From: Burkholderiales bacterium
Lineage (GTDB): Bacteria > Pseudomonadota > Gammaproteobacteria > Burkholderiales > Burkholderiaceae_C
NCBI GenBank assembly: GCA_017307865.1
Contig: JAFKGE010000035.1
Span: 1 to 64,000, forward strand
DNA length: 64,000 nt
Direction of reading: 5' to 3'
How positions within the stretch are numbered: position 1 is the first letter of the stretch; the number at the start of each line of letters is the position of its first letter. Below the pieces are notes generated by a model. The model was given only the letters and a program-made list of their open reading frames with translations, made no database searches and was not told where the DNA came from. The position numbers were made by a program, and so were the translations under genes. Shown here piece after piece: positions 36,411 to 44,392 of the stretch.

Positions 36411-37973
36411 TCAAATCGCCGCTTCGCTGTCCATGTTGGCCTGCGCGCCCGGCGCCAGGCGCTCGGGCGAGACGTAGGCCTGGCGAAAGGTCTCGAAGTC
36501 CACGCGGTCGCTCGCCTCGATGCGTTTTTGCTCGGCCCAGGACTCGGCCGCCAGCGCGTCGAAGCGCTGCTTGAGCGCGGGCGGATAGGGCCGCGCCAGC
36601 AGCTCGGCGCGCGAGCGCTGCGCGCAGGCGCGCACGAAGTCGATGTAGCTGCCCTGGTGCTGCTCGCGCACGCGGCGCAGCACACGCGCCGAGGGCAAGT
36701 CGTCGAAGGCCTTGAAAGCTTCCTGCGCCCGCACCAGCGCGGCGGCGTAGCGCGTGGCGCCGTCCACCCGATCCATGGTCTGCGCGATCGGCGCCAGCTG
36801 CGCCAGCAGCTCCTCGGCCCAGTCGGTCAGCCGCACCGCCTGGCCCGCGCGCTCCAGCTCAAGGCCCGGCTCGCGCCCGCGCGCGGCCGTCAGGTGCTGG
36901 TTGCGCTTGAGCGCGGCGATCTCCTGCGGCGTGTCGGGCGGGCTGTCGGTCAGCAGGCAGTGCAGCAAAAAGAGGTCGAGAAAGCGCGCGGTGTCGGGGT
37001 GGATGCCCACGGTCTCGAACGGGTCCAGGTCCATCAGCCGCACCTCGACGTATTCGACGCCGCGCTCGCGCAGCGCGTGCAGCGGGCGCTCGCCCGAGCG
37101 GATCACGCGCTTGGGCCGGATGGTGCCGTAGAACTCGTTTTCGATCTGCAGCAGCGTGGTGGCCAGCTGGTTGTATTCGCCGCCCAGGTTGCGGATGCCG
37201 ATGGCCTCGTAGGCCGGATAGGGCCGGGTCAGCGCCTCTTCCAGCGAATCGGCATAGCTGTCCAGGCAGTTGTAGCTGACGGCGATCGAGGCCTGCGCGT
37301 CGCTCTGGTAGCCCAGGCGCCCCATGCGCAGCGAGGTGGCGTGCGGCAGATGCATGCTGGCCTCGCCCAGCGGCTGCAGGCCGTGGTCGCGCCCGGCGAC
37401 GAAGGGCGCGTCGAGCACCGGCGAGGCGCCGAACAGCACCAGCAGCAGGAAGGCGTTGCGCCGGAAGTTGCGGATCAGGCCGAAGTAGTCGTCGTTGCCC
37501 AGGCCCGGCAGCGACCAGTTGTAGTGGATGCCGGCAATGGTCTGCATGCGCCGCCCGTAGCGGTGCCCCAGGCCCATGCGGTACACGCTCTTGGCGCGCC
37601 CGACGTTGGAGGTGCCGTACACCCCCAGCGGAATGTTCTCGTCGGTCGGCAGGCGGCAGGGCATGCTGGCCACCCACAGGCTTTCCTCGCCGAGGGCCGC
37701 CATCTCGTGGGCGACCACCTGGTGGATTTCGGTCAGCTCGTTCAGGCAGGCCGCGGCATCGCGGTGCACGCCGGTGACCAGCTCGATCAGCGACTCGCTG
37801 TAGTCGGTGGTGATGTGCGGATGCGTGAGCGGCGCGCCCAGCGCGGCCGGGTGCGGCGTCAGGGCCAGCGTGCCGTCGGGCTGCGCACGCAGGCTTTCCT
37901 TCTCGATGCCTCGACCGATGCCCTGCAGCCGCTCGGCCGACAGCGCTGCCAGCCGGTCCCTCAGCTTGTTCAT
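36411..37973 (-). CDS. gshA: Glutamate–cysteine ligase
   Basis: The 520-residue enzyme is the proteobacterial form that catalyses the first step of glutathione synthesis. Diagnostic parts are GIGRGIEKESLRAQPDG near the N terminus, ALTPHPAALGAPLTHPHITT, DYSESLIELVTG and the central YVEVRLMDLDPF. E. coli GshA has 518 residues. The ATG at 37973 gives the normal N terminus. No gshB is nearby. The 228 bp upstream to the SDR gene shows no gene and no clear promoter. Confidence 0.95.
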   Translation of the reverse strand: MNKLRDRLAALSAERLQGIGRGIEKESLRAQPDGTLALTPHPAALGAPLTHPHITTDYSESLIELVTGVHRDAAACLNELTEIHQVVAHEMAALGEESLWVASMPCRLPTDENIPLGVYGTSNVGRAKSVYRMGLGHRYGRRMQTIAGIHYNWSLPGLGNDDYFGLIRNFRRNAFLLLVLFGASPVLDAPFVAGRDHGLQPLGEASMHLPHATSLRMGRLGYQSDAQASIAVSYNCLDSYADSLEEALTRPYPAYEAIGIRNLGGEYNQLATTLLQIENEFYGTIRPKRVIRSGERPLHALRERGVEYVEVRLMDLDPFETVGIHPDTARFLDLFLLHCLLTDSPPDTPQEIAALKRNQHLTAARGREPGLELERAGQAVRLTDWAEELLAQLAPIAQTMDRVDGATRYAAALVRAQEAFKAFDDLPSARVLRRVREQHQGSYIDFVRACAQRSRAELLARPYPPALKQRFDALAAESWAEQKRIEASDRVDFETFRQAYVSPERLAPGAQANMDSEAAI

Positions 37974-38200
37974 CGTCTTGTCCTTGGTGAATCCGAAAGG
38001 GGGAATGGGCTCGGGCGCCCGCCCGGCACAGCCGCCACGTGGGGGGCGCGCGGCGAAATTGCAAGGCCCGAACACACCTGCTTTCAGGCGCCCGGGCCGG
38101 CAAGCTCATTCACGCTTTCGCCGGGCGAGCACGGTAACACAGGGTGCCAATCCCGCGCTGGCCGGGGTGCTTGCCCCGCCAGCGCCGCCCAGCCGCGACT

Positions 38201-39112
38201 TCAGCGCCGCGCCGCCTTGGCCAGGCGCATCTCGTTTTCGCCCTGCCCGGCGCCGCTGCCGGGCACGCTCATGCCCGCCAGATCGCCCACCTGCGGCAGC
38301 GCCGCCAGCAGGCGCTCGGGCGTGTCGGGCGTCAGGCCCAGGTGCAGGCCGTGCGACAGCGTGAGGTTGGCCATCTCGTAGCTGCCGGCGCCGGCGCAGA
38401 AGATGGCGCGCGTGGGCGCCGGCTCGCTCACCGCCACCAGCATGGCGGGCACCACCGCGTCGGGCTGGAAGGCGTCCAGCATGTCGGGCGGAAACAAGTT
38501 TTCGGTCATGCGCGTGGCGGCCGTCGGCGCCAGGCAGTTGACGCGGATGCCGTGCTTTTCGCCTTCCAGGCTCAGCGTCTGCATCAGGCCCACCAGCGCC
38601 AGCTTGGCGGCGCCGTAGTTGCTTTGGCCGAAGTTGCCGTACAGCCCGGTGGACGAGGTGGTCATCAGGATGCGGCCGTACTTTTGCGCCTGCATGATGG
38701 GCCAGACGGCCTTGCTGGTGTGCACCGCGCCCATCAGGTGCACGTCCAGCACCAGGCGAAAGTCGGCCAGGTCCATCTTGGCGAAGGTCTTGTCGCGCAG
38801 GATGCCGGCGTTGTTGACCAGCACGTCGACGCGGCCCCAGGCGTCCATGGCCTGCTGCACCATGGCCTGCACGGCGGCGAAGTCGGTGACGGAGGCGCCG
38901 TTGGCGATCGCCTCGCCGCCCAGCGCCTTGATCTCGTCGACCACCTTTTGCGCCGCCGTGGCCGAGCCGCCGGTGCCGTCCACCGCGCCGCCCAGGTCGT
39001 TGACCAGCACCTTGGCGCCGCGCTGCGCCAGCCCCAGCGCGTGCAGCCGACCCAGGCCGCCGCCGGCGCCCGTCACGATGGCCACGCGGCCCGAAAAATC
39101 GATCTTTTCCAT
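38201..39112 (-). CDS. SDR-family dehydrogenase, multifunctional-enzyme type
   Basis: The 303-residue NAD(P)-dependent dehydrogenase has the Rossmann glycine motif VTGAGGGLGRLHALGLA, NNAG, and the catalytic Tyr-Lys pair in SNYGAAKLALVG. Its DFSGRVAIVTGAGGGLG opening and the LVNDLGG segment are those of the 3-hydroxyacyl-CoA dehydrogenase domain of peroxisomal multifunctional enzyme type 2, so fatty-acyl or steroid-chain beta-oxidation is plausible. AGGAG precedes the ATG at 39112. A NUDIX–acyl-CoA synthetase pair diverges from it, which supports a role in acyl-CoA metabolism. Its exact substrate is unknown. Confidence 0.85.
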   Translation of the reverse strand: MEKIDFSGRVAIVTGAGGGLGRLHALGLAQRGAKVLVNDLGGAVDGTGGSATAAQKVVDEIKALGGEAIANGASVTDFAAVQAMVQQAMDAWGRVDVLVNNAGILRDKTFAKMDLADFRLVLDVHLMGAVHTSKAVWPIMQAQKYGRILMTTSSTGLYGNFGQSNYGAAKLALVGLMQTLSLEGEKHGIRVNCLAPTAATRMTENLFPPDMLDAFQPDAVVPAMLVAVSEPAPTRAIFCAGAGSYEMANLTLSHGLHLGLTPDTPERLLAALPQVGDLAGMSVPGSGAGQGENEMRLAKAARR

Positions 39113-39235
39113 GCTTTCACTCGCTCCTGCTGATTGCAATGTCATTGACTGCATGCACTGTAATGGACGCGCGCCGCACGTCCTGTCACGCGCCTGACCG
39201 TGCGCCCGGGCCGCGCGGGGTCACAATGGCTCGCC

Positions 39236-40123
39236 ATGCAAGCCAAGGACATCACCCTCGACACCCCGCCGCGCGACGCCGCCAGCGTGCTTTTGCTGCG
39301 TGACGGCGCGGCGGGCCTGGAGGTGCTGCTGATGCGCCGCCACGCCAACTCCAGCGTGCTGGGCGGCGCCTACGTCTTTCCCGGCGGCAAGCTGGAACGC
39401 AGCGACTCGGACCACGCCATGCAAGCGCGGCTGGACGTGCCCGCGGCGGCGCTGCACGCGACACTGGGCGAAGCGGGCCTGAGCGTCGACTTTGCCGCCG
39501 GCCTGTTTGTCGCCGCGCTGCGCGAGGCGTTCGAAGAATCGGGCGTGCTGCTGGCCACGCAAGCCGGCCAGCCCCTGAGCGCCGACGCGCAGCACCGCGC
39601 GACCGCCGCCGTGCGCGCGGGCACGCCCTTGGCCGCCTTGCTGGCCGGGCACGACTGGCGCCTGGACACCCACGCGCTGGCGCCCTGGTCGCGCTGGATC
39701 ACGCCGCGCCGCCCGACGATGATGAACCGGCGCTTCGACACGCGCTTTTTTCTGGCTGCCGCCCCCAGCGCGCAGGACGTCCGGCACGACGACCACGAGG
39801 TCACCGAGGCGCGCTGGCTGACGCCGCGCGCGGCGCTCGGCCAGTACCGCGATCAGAAAATCGACATGGCCGCCCCGCAAATCGTCAGCCTGATGCAGCT
39901 GCTGCGCTTTGCCGACGTGGCCTCGGCCCTGGCCGACGCCCGCACGCGAGCGCCGCCGCTGGTGGAACCGCACACGCTGGATCAGGGATCGGATCGCATC
40001 CTGTGCTATCCGGGCGACCCCGACTACCCGCTGGCCGCGCCCGCCCTGCCGACCATCACGCGCCTGATCTGGCGCAACCAGCGCTTTGTGCCGCCCGAGG
40101 GCTTCGAGCCCTGGCTGGATTGA
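39236..40123 (+). CDS. NUDIX hydrolase
   Basis: The 295-residue protein has an early strand AASVLLLRDGAAGLEVLLM and GGAYVFPGGKL. The Nudix catalytic helix is REAFEESGVLL, split from GGK by about 40 inserted residues. That arrangement is seen in larger NUDIX proteins of the NUDT19 type, which act on CoA or acyl-CoA. The gene stands 27 bases before an acyl-CoA synthetase, consistent with CoA metabolism; this is inference. The ATG at 39236 has a weak ribosome site, and a GTG at 39200 is in frame. Confidence 0.82.
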   Translation: MQAKDITLDTPPRDAASVLLLRDGAAGLEVLLMRRHANSSVLGGAYVFPGGKLERSDSDHAMQARLDVPAAALHATLGEAGLSVDFAAGLFVAALREAFEESGVLLATQAGQPLSADAQHRATAAVRAGTPLAALLAGHDWRLDTHALAPWSRWITPRRPTMMNRRFDTRFFLAAAPSAQDVRHDDHEVTEARWLTPRAALGQYRDQKIDMAAPQIVSLMQLLRFADVASALADARTRAPPLVEPHTLDQGSDRILCYPGDPDYPLAAPALPTITRLIWRNQRFVPPEGFEPWLD

Positions 40124-40150
40124 CCCGAACATCACAAGGAGACCCACCGC

Positions 40151-41698
40151 ATGAACCCCATCACCCGCCGCCAGACCCTGGGCGACCTGCTGCGCCGCAC
40201 CGCGCAGCGCCTGCCCCACAAGCTGGCCGTGCGCTGCGGCGACACGCGCTGGACCTATGCCGAGTTCGACACCCTGGTCACCCGCCTGGCCGCCGGGCTG
40301 GCGCAGCGCGGCATCGCGTACGGCGACCGCGTGGCCGTGCTGGCGCGCAACTCGCACGGCTTTGCCGCGCTGCGCTTTGCGCTGGCGCGCCTGGGCGCCG
40401 TGCTGGTGCCGATCAACTTCATGCTCAAGGCCGACGAGGTGGCCTACATCCTGCGCCACGCCGGCGCCAAAACGCTGGCCACCGACAGCGGCCTGGCCGA
40501 GCTGGCGCGCGCCGCCGCGGCGCTGGACACGCAGGTCAAGGACTTCATCTGGCTGCCGTCCGAAGCCCCCAGCACCGCCGTGCCCGGCATGGCCGGCTTT
40601 GACGAGCTGGCGGCCTGCACCGCGCCCCTGCCCGACACCCCGCTGCAAAGCACCGACCTGCTGCAGATCGTCTACACCAGCGGCACCGAAAGCTCGCCCA
40701 AGGGCGCCATGCTGACCCACGACGCCGTGTTGTGGCAATACGTCAGCTGCTGCATCAACGCCGAGGTGGCCGAACACGACGTGGCCCTGCACGCGCTGCC
40801 GCTGTACCACTGCGCGCAGCTGGACGTGTTTTTCGGCCCCGCCATCTACATCGGCAGCGAGAACCACATCACCGCCACGCCCACGCCCGACAAGCTGCTG
40901 CCGCTGATGCAAGAGCGCGGCATCACCAGCTTCTTCGCGCCGCCCACGGTGTGGATCGCGCTGCTGCGCTCGCCGCTGTTCGACCAGACCGACCTGTCGA
41001 AACTGGCCAAGGGCTATTACGGCGCCTCGATCATGCCGGTGGAGGTGATGAAGGAAATCGCCCGCCGCCTGCCCCACCTGCGGCTGTGGAACCTGTACGG
41101 CCAGACCGAGATCGCCCCGCTGGCGACGATGCTGGGCCCCGACGACCAGTTGCGCAAGCCCGGCTCGGCCGGCCGCGCCGTCATCAACGTCGAGACCCGC
41201 GTGGTCGACGACGCCATGCGCGACGTCGCCGTCGGCGAAGTCGGCGAAATCGTGCACCGCTCGCCGCACCTGATGCTGGGCTACTTTCACGACGACGAGC
41301 GCACCGCCGCCGCCTTCTCGGGCGACTGGTTCCACTCGGGCGACCTGGGCACCATCGACGACGAGGGCTACATCAGCGTCGTCGACCGCAAGAAGGACAT
41401 GATCAAGTCCGGCGGCGAAAACGTCGCCAGCCGCGAGGTGGAGGAAATGATCTACCGCCTGCCCCAAGTCAGCGAAGTCGCCGTCATCGGCCTGCCCGAT
41501 GCGAAGTGGGTGGAGGCCGTGACGGCGGTGGTGGTGCTCAAGGCTGGCCAGGAGCTGAGCGAAGCGGCATTGATCGCCCATTGCACCCAGCAAATGGCCG
41601 CCTTCAAGGCGCCCAAGCGCGTGATCTTTACCGACGCCCTGCCCAAGAACCCCAGCGGCAAGCTGCTCAAGCGGCAGTTGCGCGAGGCGTATCGGTGA
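40151..41698 (+). CDS. Acyl-CoA synthetase (AMP-forming)
   Basis: The 515-residue ANL-superfamily ligase has the P-loop IVYTSGTESSPKGAMLTH, NLYGQTEIAP, SGDLGTIDDEGY and the C-terminal lysine motif PKNPSGKLLKRQL. It activates a carboxylic acid with ATP and joins it to CoA. The ordering resembles medium- or long-chain fatty acyl-CoA ligases (FadD-like), but chain length cannot be read from sequence. AAGGAG lies 9 bases before the ATG. It follows the NUDIX gene and diverges from the SDR. Repeat copy h comes after it. Confidence 0.9.
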   Translation: MNPITRRQTLGDLLRRTAQRLPHKLAVRCGDTRWTYAEFDTLVTRLAAGLAQRGIAYGDRVAVLARNSHGFAALRFALARLGAVLVPINFMLKADEVAYILRHAGAKTLATDSGLAELARAAAALDTQVKDFIWLPSEAPSTAVPGMAGFDELAACTAPLPDTPLQSTDLLQIVYTSGTESSPKGAMLTHDAVLWQYVSCCINAEVAEHDVALHALPLYHCAQLDVFFGPAIYIGSENHITATPTPDKLLPLMQERGITSFFAPPTVWIALLRSPLFDQTDLSKLAKGYYGASIMPVEVMKEIARRLPHLRLWNLYGQTEIAPLATMLGPDDQLRKPGSAGRAVINVETRVVDDAMRDVAVGEVGEIVHRSPHLMLGYFHDDERTAAAFSGDWFHSGDLGTIDDEGYISVVDRKKDMIKSGGENVASREVEEMIYRLPQVSEVAVIGLPDAKWVEAVTAVVVLKAGQELSEAALIAHCTQQMAAFKAPKRVIFTDALPKNPSGKLLKRQLREAYR

Positions 41699-41731
41699 AT
41701 CGGACGACGGTTCGCAATAGCGCCGCCTTCT

Positions 41732-41790
41732 AGTTAAATCGACCTCTGGCGCCCATCGATCAAGCGCGACAAGCTATTCTTAAAATAGCA
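41732..41790 (-). repeat. Interspersed ~65-bp repeat, copy h
   Basis: The minus-strand reading has TGCTATTTTAAGAATAGCTTG, then GCGCTTGATCGATGGGCGCC and AGAGGTCGATTTAACT. It lies between the acyl-CoA synthetase and the MarR-controlled operon. The adjoining 87 bp to the marR stop shows nothing else clear. Confidence 0.8.
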
Positions 41791-41876
41791 ATCGCCAGCA
41801 TGTGAGGGCGATGTCTGCGACCGTCACGTGTTCACGCATCAGGGCAGCCCGCGCAACTCGATTCGGGCTGCGCACA

Positions 41877-42341
41877 TCATGTGGGCTCGGATCTGCTGTC
41901 CTCATCACCGCCGCCCCGGTCGGTCAGCACCGCCAGCATGCGCATGAACGGCGCACGCTCGGCCTCGGGCAATGGGGCCAACATGCGCTCCTGCGCGCGC
42001 CGAACCGCCGGTTGTACATCGGCCAGCAATGCGTGGCCATCATCCGTCAGGCGCAACAGGCGCACCCGCCGGTCCGTCGCGCTGCTGCCGCGTGCCAGCA
42101 GGCCGCGCTTTTCCAGGCGATCGAGAACGCTGCCAATGGTCGACGTGTCAAAGCGGATCATCCCGGCAAGGGTGCGCTGGTCGATGTCGGGATGGGCGGC
42201 GACGGCCGACAAGGCCCCGAACTGCACCGGCGTGATACCCCACGCCTGCGTTTCGGACATGAACGCGGCCACCGCGATCTGCTGCAGTCGGCGTATGAAA
42301 TAGCCGGGGTACTCTTCGAGTTCATCGGGGCTGGGGCGCAT
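41877..42341 (-). CDS. MarR-family transcriptional regulator
   Basis: The 154-residue regulator has the MarR winged helix (TLAGMIRFDTSTIGSVLDRL) and the wing region ARGSSATDRRVRLLRLT. MarR proteins often sense aromatic acids or their CoA esters and leave the operator when bound. It is divergent from the gentisate operon, and the gap contains a promoter with an overlapping dyad, so repression of that operon is likely; the ligand is unknown. The ATG at 42341 gives the normal length; an upstream in-frame extension of 17 residues is unlikely. Confidence 0.9.
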   Translation of the reverse strand: MRPSPDELEEYPGYFIRRLQQIAVAAFMSETQAWGITPVQFGALSAVAAHPDIDQRTLAGMIRFDTSTIGSVLDRLEKRGLLARGSSATDRRVRLLRLTDDGHALLADVQPAVRRAQERMLAPLPEAERAPFMRMLAVLTDRGGGDEDSRSEPT

Positions 42342-42404
42342 CGATCGGGTTCTCCAGTGGCGGCGCGTCGTGCTGCGGAAGCGCCTGCACAAGTCATCGG
42401 CATC

Positions 42405-42432
42405 TTGACACAGGACAAATAATAAGCATACT
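42405..42432 (+). promoter_or_regulatory. Sigma70-like promoter of the gentisate operon
   Basis: TTGACA at 42405-42410 is a perfect -35 box. CATACT at 42427-42432 follows after 16 bases as the -10 box. The gentisate dioxygenase ATG is at 42482, with AAGGAG at 42468. Confidence 0.7.
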
Positions 42433-42442
42433 GATCATCAGT
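42430..42442. promoter_or_regulatory. Probable MarR operator
   Basis: ACTGAT and ATCAGT form a perfect dyad around a single C, overlapping the -10 box. A repressor bound here would block transcription. The site lies in the gap between divergent marR and the operon. Confidence 0.6.
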
Positions 42443-42481
42443 TTGCGTTTTGACTTCAGCCCCGCTGAAGGAGTCTCTCTC

Positions 42482-43609
42482 ATGACCAACGGCGCCACCC
42501 TGCCCGCCCAGCCCCACGACCCTGCGCCCCCCCGACAGCCCGAACCGAGCCCGGCGCTGGGCGCGCTGTACCGCGATTTCGAGCGCGAAAACCTGAACCC
42601 GCTGTGGACGCAGATCGGTGACCTGATGCCGATGCACCCGCAAAGCAAGGCCAGTGCCCATATCTGGCGCTGGAACAAGCTGCTGCCGCTGGCGCGCGAG
42701 GCCGGCCGCCTGGTGCCGGTGGGCCGTGGCGGCGAGCGCCGCGCGATCGCGCTGGCCAACCCATCGCTCGGCGGACGGCCCTACGCCACACCGACGTTGT
42801 GGGCTGCGATCCAGTACCTGATGCCGGGTGAGAACGCACCCGAGCATCGCCACACCCAGCATGCGTTTCGCTTCGTGCTCGAAGGCGAAGGCGTCTGGAC
42901 GGTGGTCAACGGCGACGCAGTGCGCATGTCGCGTGGCGACTTCCTGCCCCAGGGCGGCTGGAACTGGCACTCGCACCACAACGCCGCCACCGAGCCAATG
43001 TCCTGGATTGACGGGCTGGACATCCCGTTCGCCTACTACAGCGAGTCGGCGTTCTTCGAGTTCGGCCGCGATGCACTCTCGAAAGAAGAGTGCTCCACGC
43101 CTGCCCTGTCTCGCTCGGAGCGGCTTTGGGCCCATCCCGGTCTGCGCCCGGTGGCGCAGTTGCAGGACTTGCCCACCTCGCCGTTGCTGGCCTACCGCTG
43201 GGTCGATACCGACCGCGCGCTGAACGAGCAACTGGCGCTGGAGGCCGAAGGCTACGCCGCCACGCTCAGCCCTGGCCACGCGGCAGTGCGCTACACCAAC
43301 CCGACCAACAGCCGCGACGTGCTGCCCTCGATCCGCTGCGAGATGCACCGCCTGCGCCCCGGCACCAGCAGCACGCCGCGGCGCGAGGTCGGCTCTTCGG
43401 TCTACCAGGTTTTCAACGGCAGCGGCAGCGTAATCGTCGGCGAGCAGCACTGGAAAGTCGAGCATGGCGACCTGTTCGTCGTGCCCTCCTGGCAAACCTT
43501 CAGCGCCACCAGCGGTGCCGGCACGACCGCGATGGACCTGTTCCGCTTCAGCGACACGCCGATCTTCGAAGCCCTGCACGCCTGGCGCGGCCAGGACGTC
43601 AGCGCCTGA
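42482..43609 (+). CDS. Gentisate 1,2-dioxygenase
   Basis: The 375-residue bicupin enzyme cleaves gentisate (2,5-dihydroxybenzoate) between C1 and C2 with Fe(II) and oxygen, giving maleylpyruvate. The metal-binding cupin motif is GENAPEHRHTQHAFRF, with H122 and H124, followed by the LEGEGVWTVVNGD turn. A second cupin (SSVYQVFNGSGSVIVG) lies in the C-terminal half, as is normal. The long PQGGWNWHSHHN segment is also characteristic. AAGGAG precedes the ATG at 42482. It is the first gene of the operon under the MarR-controlled promoter. Confidence 0.93.
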   Translation: MTNGATLPAQPHDPAPPRQPEPSPALGALYRDFERENLNPLWTQIGDLMPMHPQSKASAHIWRWNKLLPLAREAGRLVPVGRGGERRAIALANPSLGGRPYATPTLWAAIQYLMPGENAPEHRHTQHAFRFVLEGEGVWTVVNGDAVRMSRGDFLPQGGWNWHSHHNAATEPMSWIDGLDIPFAYYSESAFFEFGRDALSKEECSTPALSRSERLWAHPGLRPVAQLQDLPTSPLLAYRWVDTDRALNEQLALEAEGYAATLSPGHAAVRYTNPTNSRDVLPSIRCEMHRLRPGTSSTPRREVGSSVYQVFNGSGSVIVGEQHWKVEHGDLFVVPSWQTFSATSGAGTTAMDLFRFSDTPIFEALHAWRGQDVSA

Positions 43610-43658
43610 CAGCTCCTTCCCCCCGTTTCGATCACCCTCCCCAAGGACGACCCCATCC

Positions 43659-44366
43659 ATGAATGCCGCTTCCTACCTATGGGCTCCACCCGCCGTCGCC
43701 AGCGCCGCCGTGCAGGGCAGCGCCCAGCGCCTGCCCGTCAACCGCCTGTTCTTCGTCGGCCGCAACTACCACGCGCACGCCGCCGAAATGGGCAAGCCGG
43801 TGGACAAGAGCGTCGAGCGGCCGTTTTACTTCACAAAGTCTCCCACCACGCTCACGCCCTCGGGCAGCACCACGCCCTATCCGAGCGAGACGAACAACTA
43901 CCACTACGAAATGGAACTGGTACTGGCCATTGGCAAGGCCGGTTTTCGCATTCCGGCCAAACAGGCGCACGAACACGTTTACGGCTACGCCTGCGGCCTG
44001 GACATGACGCGGCGCGACCTGCAACTGGTGGCGCGCGACAAAGGCCGCCCCTGGGATCTGGGCAAGGACGTCGAGCATTCCTCGGTAATTTCCGAGATCG
44101 TCCCGATGCCCGGCCGGGTCATAGCCAGCGGCGCGATCACGCTCTCGGTCGATGGCCAGGTCAAGCAGCAGTCGAGCATCGACAAGCTGATCTGGAACAT
44201 CCGCGAAATCGTCGCCGACCTCTCGCTGTTCTATCACCTGCAGCCCGGCGACCTGATCTACACCGGCACGCCTGAGGGCGTGGGCCCGGTGGTTACGGGC
44301 AACCACCTCGCCGGCCATATCGAAGGCGTGGGCGAGATCACGCTCACCATCGGCCCGGCCGCCTGA
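43659..44366 (+). CDS. Fumarylacetoacetate-hydrolase-family enzyme (fumaryl- or maleylpyruvate hydrolase)
   Basis: The 235-residue protein belongs to the FAH family. NRLFFVGRNYHAHAAEMG, the metal-binding YHYEMELVLAIGK, GYACGLDMTRRDLQ and YTGTPEGVGPV match NagK-type hydrolases, which split fumarylpyruvate into fumarate and pyruvate. No maleylpyruvate isomerase (NagL-like) is in the window, so either it is encoded elsewhere or this enzyme accepts maleylpyruvate directly. It follows gentisate dioxygenase by 49 bases; AAGGA lies near the start. The role in ring-cleavage product hydrolysis is inferred from context and family. Confidence 0.88.
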   Translation: MNAASYLWAPPAVASAAVQGSAQRLPVNRLFFVGRNYHAHAAEMGKPVDKSVERPFYFTKSPTTLTPSGSTTPYPSETNNYHYEMELVLAIGKAGFRIPAKQAHEHVYGYACGLDMTRRDLQLVARDKGRPWDLGKDVEHSSVISEIVPMPGRVIASGAITLSVDGQVKQQSSIDKLIWNIREIVADLSLFYHLQPGDLIYTGTPEGVGPVVTGNHLAGHIEGVGEITLTIGPAA

Positions 44367-44392
44367 ACCACCGGAAACGCAAGGAGACACAC

